A DNA stretch of 64,000 nt from NCBI RefSeq assembly GCF_016811915.1, contig NZ_CP069127.1, positions 92,001 to 156,000 on the forward strand. The letters run 5' to 3'. This document shows positions 19,180 to 28,515 of this stretch, piece after piece. Source of the DNA: Brevibacillus choshinensis. GTDB taxonomy: Bacteria > Bacillota > Bacilli > Brevibacillales > Brevibacillaceae. Every line of letters starts with the position of its first letter. Position 1 is the stretch's first letter. The position numbers and the translations under genes were made by a program. The notes below the pieces were generated by a model that saw only the letters and a program-made list of their open reading frames with translations, ran no database searches and was not told the origin of the DNA.

Positions 19180-20058
19180 GTGCGTATCTCGGTCAAAGCT
19201 CCGGCCAAAATCAACTTAACTCTTGATGTTCTCGCCAAGCGGCCGGACGGTTATCACGAAGTGGAAATGGTGATGACTACCGTAGACTTGGCGGATCGTG
19301 TGGATCTGACTCTACGTGGAGATGGAGAGATCACGCTGGACTGCTCTGCTAGCTTCGTACCAGATGATATCCGCAATCACGCGTACAAAGCTGCGGTGCT
19401 CTTAAAAGAACGTTACCATGTGCGTGAAGGCGTGCATTTGTATATCGATAAGCAGATCCCCGTTGCTGCGGGTCTGGCAGGGGGAAGCAGCGATGCAGCG
19501 GCAACGCTCCGCGGGCTGAACCAACTATGGAATCTCGGACTGAGTCTGGATGAGCTGGCTGCTGTAGGAGCGGAGATTGGCTCTGATGTTCCTTTCTGCG
19601 TGTACGGGGGAACAGCGCTGGCAAAAGGTCGGGGAGAGCAAATCACCCATCTGGGGGCACCAGCGCCGTGCTGGGTCATTCTCGCCAAGCCGCCGATTGG
19701 TGTTTCGACAGCCGATGTATACGGAAACCTGCGAGTGCCCGAGATCGACAACCATCCGGCTACAGGAGAAATGCTGATGGCGATTTCGGATCAAGATTTT
19801 TCACTCATGTGCCAATCGCTCGGGAATGTGCTTGAAAATGTCACCTTGCCGCTTCATCCGCAGGTGCGGCAGATCAAGGAGCTGATGATGGCGTCGGGGG
19901 CAGACGGCGTACTCATGTCAGGCAGCGGTCCTACCGTGTTTGCCCTCGTGCAAAAGGAAGCAAAGGTTCACCGGATCTACAATGCATTGCGCGGTTTTGT
20001 GAAAGACGTATTTGTAGCCCGAATGTTAGGTGCACAAGAAGGGGAAATGCTTGCATGA
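19180..20058 (+). CDS. ispE: 4-diphosphocytidyl-2-C-methyl-D-erythritol kinase
   Basis: 292 residues of the GHMP kinase fold. [12 protein letters not shown] is motif 1, [15 protein letters not shown] the phosphate-binding motif 2 and [11 protein letters not shown] motif 3. It is the fourth step of the MEP isoprenoid pathway. I chose GTG 19180, giving [13 protein letters not shown] as in homologues, because AGAGGTG sits six bases upstream; GTG 19171 is inside that site's reach. It is followed by purR, as in Bacillus. Confidence 0.95.
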   Translation: MRISVKAPAKINLTLDVLAKRPDGYHEVEMVMTTVDLADRVDLTLRGDGEITLDCSASFVPDDIRNHAYKAAVLLKERYHVREGVHLYIDKQIPVAAGLAGGSSDAAATLRGLNQLWNLGLSLDELAAVGAEIGSDVPFCVYGGTALAKGRGEQITHLGAPAPCWVILAKPPIGVSTADVYGNLRVPEIDNHPATGEMLMAISDQDFSLMCQSLGNVLENVTLPLHPQVRQIKELMMASGADGVLMSGSGPTVFALVQKEAKVHRIYNALRGFVKDVFVARMLGAQEGEMLA

Positions 20059-20088
20059 ACCCGTATATAAATGATACATTAGCACCAT

Positions 20089-20101
20089 AATATTCGGTTT
20101 T
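20089..20101 (+). promoter_or_regulatory. Candidate PurBox upstream of purR
   Basis: AATATTCGGTTTT matches the inverse of the PurR box (AWWGTTCGGWWWT) at all but one position. It overlaps the region just before the purR ribosome site. PurR represses its own gene in B. subtilis, usually through two boxes; I found only this one. Confidence 0.35.
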
Positions 20102-20113
20102 GGAGGAAGAGCT

Positions 20114-20938
20114 ATGAAGAAATTGCGTAGAAGTGCTCGACTTGTCGATATGACTCAGCACTTGCTCGCCCATCCCCATACGCTGATTCCGCTCACTCTG
20201 TTTGCCGAACAATACGGGGCGGCGAAATCGTCGATTAGTGAAGACTTGTCCATCATCAAGGAAGCGTTTGAGGTTCAGGGCGTTGGCTTGCTGAAAACAG
20301 TGGCGGGAGCGGCTGGTGGAGTGAAGTACATTCCACAGGTCAAAACGGAAGAGGCACTGGTTTTCGTGCAAGAACTGATTGGACAACTTGCTAATCCGGA
20401 TCGTCTCTTGCCAGGTGGATACCTGTACATGTCCGATATTCTCGGCGATCCGTCCACGATGGCGAAGATCGGCAAGCTGTTCGCGACAGCTTACGCTGAC
20501 AAAAATGTGGATGTGGTCATGACGGTGGAAACCAAAGGGATTCCACTCGCCTATGCGACAGCGATGTTTTTGAACGTGCCTGTGGTGATTGTGCGACGTG
20601 ACAACAAGGTGACGGAAGGTTCGGTCGTTAGTATCAACTATGTTTCGGGGTCAAGTAAGCGGATTCAGACCATGTCTCTGGCGCGCCGTGCACTGGCTGA
20701 GCAGTCTCGTGTCCTGATTGTGGACGACTTTATGAAAGCAGGCGGTACGCTGCGAGGCATGATCGACTTGCTGCAAGAGTTCCGTGCTACGGTAGTAGGC
20801 TGCGGCGTATTGGTTGAAACGACAGCGGACGTTTCTGAACGCCTGGTCGATGAGTACGTGTCACTCGCGAAGCTTCAGGATGTAGACATCAAAGGCAAGC
20901 AAATTGAAATCGAGCTCGGAAGCTTTTTTGACAGATAG
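20114..20938 (+). CDS. purR: Purine operon repressor PurR
   Basis: 274 residues. The N-terminal winged helix (about 1-75, KKLRRSARLVDMTQHLL, AAKSSISEDL) precedes a phosphoribosyltransferase-fold domain. VLIVDDFMKAGGT is the PRPP-binding loop. It represses purine biosynthesis and transport genes, and PRPP releases it. The ATG at 20114 follows TGGAGGAAG. It forms the conserved cluster ispE-purR-ridA-spoVG. Confidence 0.96.
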   Translation: MKKLRRSARLVDMTQHLLAHPHTLIPLTLFAEQYGAAKSSISEDLSIIKEAFEVQGVGLLKTVAGAAGGVKYIPQVKTEEALVFVQELIGQLANPDRLLPGGYLYMSDILGDPSTMAKIGKLFATAYADKNVDVVMTVETKGIPLAYATAMFLNVPVVIVRRDNKVTEGSVVSINYVSGSSKRIQTMSLARRALAEQSRVLIVDDFMKAGGTLRGMIDLLQEFRATVVGCGVLVETTADVSERLVDEYVSLAKLQDVDIKGKQIEIELGSFFDR

Positions 20939-21022
20939 GAATCCATTCTTGTCTGCTCAGTGTAATTCCGGCTCCGTTACTTGCGGAGTCAGGTTTTCCA
21001 AAATAGAGGGGAGTAGATCCAC

Positions 21023-21406
21023 ATGGCAATCTCTTTTGTTTCCACTGACAAAGCTCCAGCAGCAATCGGTCCATACAGCCAAGCTGCAAAGGTAGGCCCA
21101 TTCCTATTTGCATCCGGTCAAATTCCTCTGCGCGCGGACGGAACACTCGTCGAGGGCGACATCCTCGCTCAGACTCATCAGGTGTTCTCCAACATCCAGG
21201 CAGTGCTGGCAGAAGCAGGCGGTAGCTTGTCCAATGTCGTAAAGGCGACGGTATTCATCAAAGACATGAACGATTTCGCTCAGCTCAATGAAGTGTACGG
21301 CCAGTATTTCGGCGATCACAAACCGGCTCGTTCCACTGTGGAAGTGGCACGTCTGCCGCGCGACGTGAAAGTAGAAATTGAGATTGTGGCTTATATCGAA
21401 GCGTAA
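21023..21406 (+). CDS. ridA: RidA enamine/imine deaminase (YabJ)
   Basis: 127 residues of the YjgF/YER057c/UK114 family: [23 protein letters not shown] at the N-terminus, the key arginine in [13 protein letters not shown], and a C-terminal [13 protein letters not shown]. It hydrolyses reactive 2-aminoacrylate-type enamines from PLP enzymes. In B. subtilis the gene is yabJ, transcribed with purR. ATG 21023 has GAGGGGAG. Confidence 0.95.
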   Translation: MAISFVSTDKAPAAIGPYSQAAKVGPFLFASGQIPLRADGTLVEGDILAQTHQVFSNIQAVLAEAGGSLSNVVKATVFIKDMNDFAQLNEVYGQYFGDHKPARSTVEVARLPRDVKVEIEIVAYIEA

Positions 21407-21426
21407 CAATCAGGATGATGAACGAG

Positions 21427-21465
21427 CAGCCTCGCGCAAAATGTGCGCAAGGCTGTTTTTTTTTT
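21427..21465 (+). terminator. ridA terminator
   Basis: CAGCCT-(C)-GCGCA pairs with TGCGC-(A)-AGGCTG around a short loop and is followed by a nine-T run. It separates the purR-ridA transcript from spoVG. Confidence 0.9.
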
Positions 21466-21503
21466 CGACTTTCCCCCCATAGGCTCAGTGCGAATTTGGT
21501 CGA

Positions 21504-21575
21504 TATGAATAAATTTATATATTTTTTTAAAAATTTGCATAGAGTAGCAGGAATATTTACCCAAAGGGTGGAAAT
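21504..21575 (+). promoter_or_regulatory. spoVG promoter, sigma-H-like, with AT-rich upstream box
   Basis: An A+T tract with almost no G/C (about 21504-21536) precedes AGGAATA (21549-21555) and, 14 bp later, GGAAAT (21570-21575). This resembles sigma-H elements (RNAGGAWWW and GAAT). B. subtilis spoVG has a sigma-H promoter with an upstream AT box bound by AbrB. Confidence 0.55.
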
Positions 21576-21615
21576 ACTCCTAAACGCGTTTTTATAGATA
21601 AAGGGAGTGAACTAG

Positions 21616-21903
21616 ATGGAAGTTACAGACGTTAGACTTCGCCGAGTGAATACGGATGGTAGGATGAAAGCGATTGCGTCCATTACAATTGACCATGAAT
21701 TTGTGGTTCATGATATCCGTGTCATTGACGGAAACAATGGTATGTTCGTAGCCATGCCGAGCAAACGTACACCGGATGGAGAGTTCCGTGATATCGCGCA
21801 CCCGATTTCTTCCACTACCCGCGAAAAAATTCAGGCTGCTGTCTTGACTGAGTATGATCGCGTAGGTCAAGAAGAAGAAAGCACGATTGAAGCCGGTGCA
21901 TAG
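21616..21903 (+). CDS. spoVG: SpoVG, RNA/DNA-binding septation regulator
   Basis: 95 residues. [47 protein letters not shown] and FRDIAHPI are near-invariant SpoVG blocks. SpoVG is a site-specific nucleic-acid-binding protein that affects asymmetric septation and envelope genes. ATG 21616 follows AAAGGGAGTG. It ends at a bidirectional hairpin shared with the convergent CobW gene. Confidence 0.97.
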   Translation: MEVTDVRLRRVNTDGRMKAIASITIDHEFVVHDIRVIDGNNGMFVAMPSKRTPDGEFRDIAHPISSTTREKIQAAVLTEYDRVGQEEESTIEAGA

Positions 21904-21914
21904 GTAAAACCAAC

Positions 21915-21943
21915 AAGCACCCTGTCACTTTGACAGGGTGCTT
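21915..21943. terminator. Bidirectional terminator spoVG/cobW
   Basis: AAGCACCCTGTCA pairs perfectly with TGACAGGGTGCTT around CTT. The minus strand continues into a T-rich TTGTTGGTTTT, so it fits the CobW gene best. Confidence 0.75.
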
Positions 21944-21956
21944 ACACGTACGGCTA

Positions 21957-22970
21957 TCAATAGCATTTTTCCAAATCTGCAATCATCTTGTCTCGGTTCA
22001 TTCCCTCTCCGATAAAGACGGCCACCATCTTGGGTCCATGATTTTCAAACGGAAATAGATGGACTTGATTGTCGGTGTGCTGAAAAGAGATGAGCTCCTC
22101 TCTTCCGTGAAACAAAACGTAGCCTTTTGCCCGGTACACGTTTTTGGGCAGGCTGTACAGGAAGTCTTCAAACCTGGCGCCATCGACGGGCCCTGCAAAG
22201 GGGTAAGAGAAAGTCTCGATGCTGTTGAACAGCGAAGGAGAGCTCGTACGAAGTCCAAGAGACTGTTTGAGCCGATCCACCGCAGACATACGGCCGATGC
22301 TCTTTTGGACGGGAACGTGGCTGACCGCTTCTCCTTGTGCAGCGACGTGGTCGGGCAGACGTGTGACGGTTAAGAGGGTATGTAGGTCCATGTCGCTCTG
22401 GATGGTCAAATGAACGGGCGCATGTGGATTCAGCTCGGACAGTTTTCGCTTTACTTTTTCCAGGGCATCATCAGCAGTCATGTCGATTTTGTTTACCAGC
22501 AGCAGGTCTGCGTATTTCACTTGGTTGCGTATCGTTTTCACCAGGGCGCTCGTGGATTGGAACCGTGAGTTTAGCTCTGAAAAGCGGGAAGCATCCACGA
22601 CGGTGATGATCCCTTTCAGTTCAATCGACTCGTACAGCTCTGGATGAGTCAATCCGTCGATCACATCGACGGGATCAGCTACGCCTGTCGTCTCGATGAG
22701 AATTTTATCAGGCTGTATGGAGGTAATTATCTCCTTTAAGCTCTCCGTCATTTCCCCTCGTATGGAACAGCAGATGCAGCCATCCAACAACTTTTTTACA
22801 GGAAACCCAAATCCTTGAAGTTGTTCCCCGTCAATATCTTCCTCGCCCATTTCATTCATGACAACCACGACTTTGCTATCTTGTGCACGCAAATGAGTGA
22901 GCATTTTCTGCAATAGGGTGGTTTTTCCGCTTCCTAAATAACCTGTCAGCAAGTACACCTGAGTGCTCAT
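21957..22970 (-). CDS. CobW/COG0523-family GTPase
   Basis: 337 residues. GYLGSGKTTLL is the Walker A loop. DGCICCSIRGE carries the CxCC metal site. ETTGVADP and NKIDMT complete the G-protein motifs. A CobW C-terminal domain (about 235-337) follows. The family comprises metal-insertion chaperones for zinc, cobalt or iron enzymes. I chose ATG 22970 behind AAGGGGG; an in-frame TTG at 22991 overlaps that site. It interrupts the spoVG-glmU adjacency of Bacillus and is transcribed alone. No Zur-like operator is visible upstream. Confidence 0.85.
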   Translation of the reverse strand: MSTQVYLLTGYLGSGKTTLLQKMLTHLRAQDSKVVVVMNEMGEEDIDGEQLQGFGFPVKKLLDGCICCSIRGEMTESLKEIITSIQPDKILIETTGVADPVDVIDGLTHPELYESIELKGIITVVDASRFSELNSRFQSTSALVKTIRNQVKYADLLLVNKIDMTADDALEKVKRKLSELNPHAPVHLTIQSDMDLHTLLTVTRLPDHVAAQGEAVSHVPVQKSIGRMSAVDRLKQSLGLRTSSPSLFNSIETFSYPFAGPVDGARFEDFLYSLPKNVYRAKGYVLFHGREELISFQHTDNQVHLFPFENHGPKMVAVFIGEGMNRDKMIADLEKCY

Positions 22971-23107
22971 CCCGTTCGACCCCCTTATCAATTACCCCTA
23001 TCGACCATCAATATATCACAATTTTATCAGAAGATTAAATGTTGTCCGTTATTTGTCCAACTTTCCGGCAATGTCCGGAAAACGGCCATAATCCTGCATC
23101 GATTGTC

Positions 23108-23136
23108 TTGAAATCCACATATGATTAAGATATAGT
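23108..23136 (+). promoter_or_regulatory. glmU promoter
   Basis: TTGAAA (23108-23113), 17 bp, TATAGT (23131-23136). It lies about 25 bp before the glmU start. Confidence 0.55.
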
Positions 23137-23167
23137 CATTGTGGAACTTCTACGATGGAGGGTTGTC

Positions 23168-24553
23168 ATGTCTAAGATCCATGCCGTGGTTCTGGCTGCT
23201 GGTCAGGGTACACGGATGAAATCGAAGCTGTACAAGGTCCTGCACCCTGTGTGCGGAAAGCCAATGGTCCAACATGTAGTGGATACGATGGCGTCCATGC
23301 AGGTAGAGGATATCGTTGTCGTCGTAGGTCATGGTGCAGACACAGTCCGCGCCAAACTGGGCGAGGGCGTTGTATATGCACTACAAGAAGAGCAGTTGGG
23401 AACGGCGCATGCCGTCCAGCAGGCAGCGCCATTTTTACGAGATAAAGAAGGCACTACGTTTCTACTGTACGGAGACGTCCCACTTTTGTCTGCAGAGACT
23501 CTGTCCGCTTTGTTGACCTATCACGAAGAGCAGCAAGCGGCGGCGACCGTGTTAACCGCCGTACTGTCCGATCCAACCGGGTATGGACGCATCGTGCGCG
23601 ATGAGGCAGGCGAAGTATTGCGAATCGTGGAACATAAGGACGCCACGGAAGCGGAACGGGCGATCCGGGAGATTAATACGGGCATATACTGCTATGACAA
23701 CCAAAAATTATGGAAAGCCTTGGCGCAAGTGAAAAATGACAATGCACAAGGCGAATACTATGTAACAGATGTTGTCGGTATTCTGCGGGATGCAGGGGAA
23801 AAGGTTGCCGCTTTCGAAGCAGCAGATCCGGATGAAACGATGGGGGTAAACGATCGTGTGCAGCTTTCCGAAGCGGAAGCGTATATGAGACGCCGCATTG
23901 CTGTCCGTCACATGCGTAATGGCGTGACCATTTTGGACCCAGCATCCACCTATATCGAGGCAGACGTGACCATCGCACCTGATACGGTGATCCATCCGGG
24001 TACATTCTTGCGTGGAAGGACAACCATCGGGGCTGATTGCGTCATCGGGCCAAATGCAGATTTAACCAATGTCGAGGTAGCTGACAGCGTTTCCCTCACG
24101 TACACGGTTATGGTAGATGCTCGCGTGGAGCAGGAGAGCACCGTCGGGCCGTTTGCCTATGTTCGTCCGGGAAGTGTCATTGGTCCAAAAGCAAAAATCG
24201 GTGATTTCGTTGAGCTGAAAAATGCGAAAATCGGCGAAGGAAGCAAAGTTCCTCACCTCAGCTACGTAGGGGATGCTGAGATTGGCGATGGCGTCAATAT
24301 CGGCTGTGGAACCATCACCGTCAACTACGATGGAGCTGTCAAACACAAAACCATCGTGCAAGACGGTGCGTTCGTCGGTTGCAACTCAAATCTGGTTGCA
24401 CCGGTCACCGTCGGTCAGAATGCTTATGTAGCAGCTGGCTCTACGATTACCCAAGATGTGCCAGATAATGCGCTTGCTATCGCTCGCGAACGGCAAGTAA
24501 ATAAAATCGACTACGCCAACAGAATGCCTCGCAAGGGCAAAAAGCAATCATAA
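23168..24553 (+). CDS. glmU: Bifunctional GlmU uridylyltransferase/acetyltransferase
   Basis: 461 residues. The N-terminal pyrophosphorylase domain has [19 protein letters not shown] (about 9-27) and YGDVPLL. The C-terminal left-handed beta-helix (about 250-440) is made of hexapeptide repeats, with [19 protein letters not shown] and [10 protein letters not shown] as acetyltransferase active-site segments. It makes UDP-GlcNAc for peptidoglycan and teichoic acids. ATG 23168 follows GGAGGG; the in-frame ATG at 23141 lacks a site. Confidence 0.97.
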   Translation: MSKIHAVVLAAGQGTRMKSKLYKVLHPVCGKPMVQHVVDTMASMQVEDIVVVVGHGADTVRAKLGEGVVYALQEEQLGTAHAVQQAAPFLRDKEGTTFLLYGDVPLLSAETLSALLTYHEEQQAAATVLTAVLSDPTGYGRIVRDEAGEVLRIVEHKDATEAERAIREINTGIYCYDNQKLWKALAQVKNDNAQGEYYVTDVVGILRDAGEKVAAFEAADPDETMGVNDRVQLSEAEAYMRRRIAVRHMRNGVTILDPASTYIEADVTIAPDTVIHPGTFLRGRTTIGADCVIGPNADLTNVEVADSVSLTYTVMVDARVEQESTVGPFAYVRPGSVIGPKAKIGDFVELKNAKIGEGSKVPHLSYVGDAEIGDGVNIGCGTITVNYDGAVKHKTIVQDGAFVGCNSNLVAPVTVGQNAYVAAGSTITQDVPDNALAIARERQVNKIDYANRMPRKGKKQS

Positions 24554-24574
24554 CGGGAGGTTCTTGAGAAGATC

Positions 24575-25525
24575 ATGGCTAACTACCGCGACCCAAAACT
24601 GAAGGTATTTACGTGCAACGCAAACCCAGAACTGGCGAAAGAAATCGCCGAACACATTGGTGTACCACTCGGAAACGCGCAAGCAGTGCGCTTTAGTGAT
24701 GGTGAGTGCCAAATCAAATTGAATGAAAGCGTTCGCGGTTGTGACGTATTTGTTATTCAGCCAACATCTGCTCCCGTTAATGAGCATTTGATGGAGCTAT
24801 TGGTGATGGTGGACGCATTGAAACGTGCTTCTGCTAAAAGCATCAACGTAGTGATTCCTTACTACGGCTATGCTCGTCAAGATCGTAAAGCACGCGCACG
24901 CGATCCGATTACAGCGAAACTGGTTGCCAATTTGATTGAAACAGCTGGCGCACAACGCGTAATCACGATGGACCTGCATGCGACCCAAATCCAAGGTTTC
25001 TTTGACATCCCGGTTGATCATCTGTTGGGCGTACCGATCCTGGCAAAACACTTCTCCGAAAAAGGTCTGTCTGACATCGTGGTGGTTTCTCCTGACCATG
25101 GTGGTGTTACCCGCGCCCGCAAACTGGCTGAGCGTCTGGAAGCACCAATCGCGATCATCGACAAGCGCCGTCCGGAGCCGAACGTAGCGGAAGTCATGAA
25201 TATCGTAGGGAACATCGCAGGAAAAACGGCGATCATCATTGACGATATCATCGATACAGCTGGTACCATCACACTGGCAGCGAGTGCATTGGTTGAAGCA
25301 GGTGCACGCGAAGTTTACGCTTGCTGCACCCATCCAGTACTGTCCGGACCAGCAATCGAGCGTATCGGCAACTCCAAAATTCGCGAGCTGATCGTGACCA
25401 ACTCGATCCCGCTTACAGAAGAACAAATCATCGACAAAATCACAGTGCTGTCCGTAGCGCCGATCATTGGCGAAGCCATCATCCGCGTGCACGAAGAGCT
25501 GTCTGTGAGCAAACTGTTCGATTAA
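24575..25525 (+). CDS. prs: Ribose-phosphate pyrophosphokinase
   Basis: 316 residues. [19 protein letters not shown], the flexible-loop [20 protein letters not shown], the signature [18 protein letters not shown] and the PRPP loop [13 protein letters not shown] are all intact. It makes PRPP for purine, pyrimidine, NAD, His and Trp synthesis. PRPP is also the ligand of PurR encoded upstream. ATG 24575 is 21 bp after glmU with GGGAGG, so the genes are cotranscribed. Confidence 0.98.
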   Translation: MANYRDPKLKVFTCNANPELAKEIAEHIGVPLGNAQAVRFSDGECQIKLNESVRGCDVFVIQPTSAPVNEHLMELLVMVDALKRASAKSINVVIPYYGYARQDRKARARDPITAKLVANLIETAGAQRVITMDLHATQIQGFFDIPVDHLLGVPILAKHFSEKGLSDIVVVSPDHGGVTRARKLAERLEAPIAIIDKRRPEPNVAEVMNIVGNIAGKTAIIIDDIIDTAGTITLAASALVEAGAREVYACCTHPVLSGPAIERIGNSKIRELIVTNSIPLTEEQIIDKITVLSVAPIIGEAIIRVHEELSVSKLFD

Positions 25526-25642
25526 TAGCCGGCTCCCGCAAAGGAGTCGAAACATGCCCCCGCCTTATGGGGGATTGAAACAAACCTTCGTTGGACAAGC
25601 TAGTGAGGAAACTTTTACTAGCGGTCCAAGGGAGGTTTTTTT

Positions 25643-26263
25643 GTGGAAGCGATTCAGGGTCAAATGCGAGCGCAAGGCATGGGGAACTCGGTCAAATCAC
25701 TGCGGAGAAACGGCTGGGTACCCGCCATTGTCTACGGCTCCGATATGAGCAATCAGGAAATTCAAGTGCAGGCAAAAGAGCTGGATGCAGCATTGCGTCG
25801 GCAAGCGACAAACAAACCATATAAACTGGTGGTTGATGGCAATACCTACGACGTCATGGTGAACGAATTGCAGCGCCATCCGATTGGGGGGGTCATCATC
25901 CATGCGGACTTTAAAAAGATCAATATGAATGAAAAGGTGCATACATCAGTTCCCGTGCTCATGACCGGTGATCCAGAGCTTGGCGTTGCTACATTGGTTC
26001 GTCATAACGTAGACATTAGCTGCTTGCCTGGAAATATTCCGGAATCGTTCACGGTAAATGTAGATGGGTTGAATATCGGTGACGTCGTGCTGGTCAGTGA
26101 TCTGGTCGTTCCGCCGGGGATCGAGCTGGGGGTAGATGCGACTGAAGTGTTGATCAGTGTCCTGCCGGTCAAAGCCAAATCAGAGGAGTCTATCGAAGCT
26201 CAGCACGAAGCGGAGCAGGTGGCTGAAGCGGCTGGCTCGACGGAACAATCAAAAAGAGTGTAG
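25643..26263 (+). CDS. ctc: 50S ribosomal protein L25/general stress protein Ctc
   Basis: 206 residues: an N-terminal L25 domain that binds 5S rRNA (MRAQGMGNSVKSLRRNGWVPAIVYG) plus the TL5/CTC C-terminal beta domain (about 100-185) and an acidic tail. The start is GTG 25643 behind AAGGGAGG. Two small hairpins precede it (25557-25573 and 25600-25623). No sigma-B promoter like that of B. subtilis ctc is evident. Confidence 0.93.
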   Translation: MEAIQGQMRAQGMGNSVKSLRRNGWVPAIVYGSDMSNQEIQVQAKELDAALRRQATNKPYKLVVDGNTYDVMVNELQRHPIGGVIIHADFKKINMNEKVHTSVPVLMTGDPELGVATLVRHNVDISCLPGNIPESFTVNVDGLNIGDVVLVSDLVVPPGIELGVDATEVLISVLPVKAKSEESIEAQHEAEQVAEAAGSTEQSKRV

Positions 26264-26276
26264 CTCTTACGTAAAA

Positions 26277-26307
26277 GGCTCGGGTGGCGGCATCCGAGCC
26301 TTTTTTT
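26277..26307 (+). terminator. ctc terminator
   Basis: GGCTCGG pairs with CCGAGCC around a 10-nt loop, followed by T7. Confidence 0.88.
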
Positions 26308-26404
26308 ACCTTTTTTGATTTCCATTGTCCATGCATCCATGCAGGAGGAGAACAGGCTTCATATCCTGCTAGTATGTCAAACGGAGGGTGGAATCGCATA
26401 AGAG

Positions 26405-27370
26405 ATGATGGAATTATTGTGGATGGCCGTTGGTGTAGCCGCGACATTGATTGTAGCCGGGCTCATTCGACTTTACTTTCGTTTTGAGGTCCGTGCGTAC
26501 GTAGCTGAGGATGAAGAGCCTGAGGGAAAGTATCGCATTTTGCGAAAAGTGCAGACCCCTACCCAGCGAGTAGCCCTTGTGGAGCATGAAGACCAGCTGC
26601 TGGTCTATGCTAACGGCTATGTCATGTTCGGAACAACCGAAGATGAAGACATGTATGGGGAAGCCTTGATTCACGTTCCTGTGTCGGTTGCGCAGAAACG
26701 TGAGCGTGTCCTGCTCATTGGAGCGGGAGGCGGCATAACGGCAAGGGAAGTCCTTCGTTATCCGGACGTGAAAGAAATTACCGTGATAGATATTGATCCA
26801 GTCATGATTGAATTCGGGAAGACACTGGAACCGCTCGTCAAGTTTAACCAAGGGTCGTTGAACCATCCCAAGGTTCGGACGGTAGTCGAGGATGGAAGGA
26901 GCTTTCTGGAGAAAAATGAGGAGAAGTGGGATGTCATCATTTTGGATGTGCCTGAACCCACCATGGAAAGCCTCGGTCTCAGTCGGCTCTATAGCTGGGA
27001 GTTTTACAGTCTGTTGAGAGAGCGTTTGAATCCTGGCGGGGTTGCGGGAATCGCTGGTTCGGTTCTTTCCAATACCCCGGAGTACTTCTGGACGATACAG
27101 GCCACGCTCAAGGCAGCCGGCTTTTCGGTATTGCCCTATCACTTTGATGTTCTAGTGGAGCATGATGAAGATTGGGGGTACTGTGTGGCTGCTACCAGAC
27201 CCATTTCACCTGCAGATGTGAACATTCAGGTTCCCAACCGTTACTTGAATCGCGACAGGCTGAAGGATATGTTCCATATTCGCTACGGATACTGGAAGTA
27301 CTGGGAAGAAGACGAAATCCAGACAGACCGGAACCGGGTGCTGGCGTATTATCAAAATGAAGACATGTAA
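26405..27370 (+). CDS. Membrane-anchored spermidine synthase-like protein
   Basis: 321 residues. A single N-terminal transmembrane helix (about 3-25) leads to an aminopropyltransferase-like domain. MFGTTEDEDMYGEALIH resembles the conserved Q/D-E-Y-HE substrate segment. LLIGAGGGITAREVLRYP is the nucleotide/SAM motif and VIDIDP the following acidic motif. DVIILDVPEP holds the position of the catalytic aspartate. Normal SpeE enzymes are soluble, so this is a membrane-tethered variant and its aminopropyl acceptor is unclear. The ATG at 26405 has its GGAGGG 16 bases away, an unusually long gap. It sits between ctc and pth, where B. subtilis has no such gene. Confidence 0.78.
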   Translation: MMELLWMAVGVAATLIVAGLIRLYFRFEVRAYVAEDEEPEGKYRILRKVQTPTQRVALVEHEDQLLVYANGYVMFGTTEDEDMYGEALIHVPVSVAQKRERVLLIGAGGGITAREVLRYPDVKEITVIDIDPVMIEFGKTLEPLVKFNQGSLNHPKVRTVVEDGRSFLEKNEEKWDVIILDVPEPTMESLGLSRLYSWEFYSLLRERLNPGGVAGIAGSVLSNTPEYFWTIQATLKAAGFSVLPYHFDVLVEHDEDWGYCVAATRPISPADVNIQVPNRYLNRDRLKDMFHIRYGYWKYWEEDEIQTDRNRVLAYYQNEDM

Positions 27371-27376
27371 CGATGA

Positions 27377-27405
27377 GTCCCACTTTCGGTGGGGCTTTAT
27401 CTTTT
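27377..27405 (+). terminator. Terminator of the spermidine-synthase-like gene
   Basis: AGTCCCAC pairs with GTGGGGCT (one G-U) around TTTCG, followed by TTTATCTTTT. Confidence 0.7.
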
Positions 27406-27454
27406 GTTCGGCAGTCCATTCTAGTACAATGGGGAAAGATTAGGAGGGATCACC

Positions 27455-28024
27455 GTGAAAGTAATCATCGGGCTGGGGAATCCCGGCAAGAAATACGAAG
27501 ATACGAGACATAATGCGGGTTTTATGGCCATAGATAAAATAAGCGAGAAATGGGGCATTCCTGTCCAGCAAAATAAATTCCGGGCACTCGTAGGAGAAGG
27601 CAGGATCGAGGGCGAAAAGGTTCTACTCGTGAAGCCGCAGACTTATATGAACCTGTCGGGTGAATCCGTGGCGGAAATCCTGAAATTTTACAAACTGATC
27701 CCGGATGAGCTGGTAGTCATTTTTGATGATCTGGATATGCCGGCGGGTCAGCTGCGCTTGCGGGAAAAAGGGAGCGCGGGTGGTCATAACGGGATCAAGT
27801 CCATGATACAGCATCTGGGGACACAGGATTTCAAACGCATCAAGGTAGGAATAGGCCGTCCAGAGCCAGGGAGAAGTGTCAGCGATTACGTGTTGCAGTC
27901 GTTCCCGGCCTCCGAGAGAGCGGACATCAACGAAGCCGTCACCTTGGCGGGAGATGCTGCGGCAATGTGGACCAGAGAACCATTTGTAAAGGTCATGAAC
28001 CACTTTAACAGCTTGAAAAAGTAA
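27455..28024 (+). CDS. pth: Peptidyl-tRNA hydrolase
   Basis: 189 residues. GLGNPGKKYEDTRHNAGF carries the catalytic histidine. KPQTYMNLSGES, DDLDMPAGQLRLR and GSAGGHNGIKS complete the active site. It releases peptides from prematurely dropped tRNAs. The start is GTG 27455 with TAGGAGGG. Confidence 0.97.
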   Translation: MKVIIGLGNPGKKYEDTRHNAGFMAIDKISEKWGIPVQQNKFRALVGEGRIEGEKVLLVKPQTYMNLSGESVAEILKFYKLIPDELVVIFDDLDMPAGQLRLREKGSAGGHNGIKSMIQHLGTQDFKRIKVGIGRPEPGRSVSDYVLQSFPASERADINEAVTLAGDAAAMWTREPFVKVMNHFNSLKK

Positions 28025-28067
28025 AAAATTTCATCCGGAGCAACATACCTGCGGGGGTACATGTCTA

Positions 28068-28097
28068 GTATGATTTTCCACCCTGCCGTCCATACTA
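28068..28097 (+). promoter_or_regulatory. fin forespore promoter (sigma-F/sigma-G type)
   Basis: GTATG (28068-28072), an 18-bp spacer and CATACTA (28091-28097). This fits the sigma-G pattern GHATR-N18-CATNMTA exactly. It is about 33 bp before the fin start. fin is forespore-expressed in B. subtilis. Confidence 0.62.
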
Positions 28098-28129
28098 AGC
28101 GATATGAAAGGTATGGGGGTGGCATATAC

Positions 28130-28360
28130 ATGAGCATACGTTATGCGTGTCGCTGCTGCGGGATGAAGATCGCGGAATTTGACGAATCGCAAGTAACAGA
28201 AGCGCAGCTCGGGTTTGATTCCTTGACCCCGGAAGAGCGGGCTCTTATAATATCGAGAGAACAAAGTGGAGATACGGTCGTCAGCATCACGTGCGACTAT
28301 TGCCGTGAAGCGCTGAATCAGCATCCAGAGCTTTCGCTAGTCGGAAACCCACTTCAATAA
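28130..28360 (+). CDS. fin: Anti-sigma-F factor Fin
   Basis: 76 residues. YACRCCGMKI near the N-terminus and CDYCREAL near the C-terminus form the zinc-ribbon cysteine pairs of Fin (YabK). Fin inhibits sigma-F in the forespore to aid the switch to sigma-G. ATG 28130 follows GGGGGTGG. The in-frame ATG at 28061 lies upstream of the promoter and is excluded. It sits between pth and mfd as in Bacillus. Confidence 0.93.
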   Translation: MSIRYACRCCGMKIAEFDESQVTEAQLGFDSLTPEERALIISREQSGDTVVSITCDYCREALNQHPELSLVGNPLQ

Positions 28361-28397
28361 GTGGATAACACTCGTTAGGAAGGCTTGCACTGACAAG

Positions 28398-28427
28398 GCC
28401 TTAGCTTGGGGAGCTAAGGCTTCTTTT
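28398..28427 (+). terminator. fin terminator
   Basis: GCCTTAGCT pairs perfectly with AGCTAAGGC around TGGGG, followed by TTCTTTT. Confidence 0.8.
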
Positions 28428-28515
28428 CGCATGGTCGACCTGAATGTCAAATTGTGACAAGAGCTGCTGGAACCCCATTTACGAATGACAGAAGAATTAG
28501 AGAGGGGATTAGTGA

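Noticed and set aside
21957..23167. Possible Zur control of the CobW gene
   Set aside because: No 21-bp AAATC...GATTT element is found upstream of it, unlike at znuA and znuC.
25526..25642. Small hairpins before ctc as a riboswitch or ribosomal protein leader
   Set aside because: The stems are short, lack a T-run and match no leader I know.
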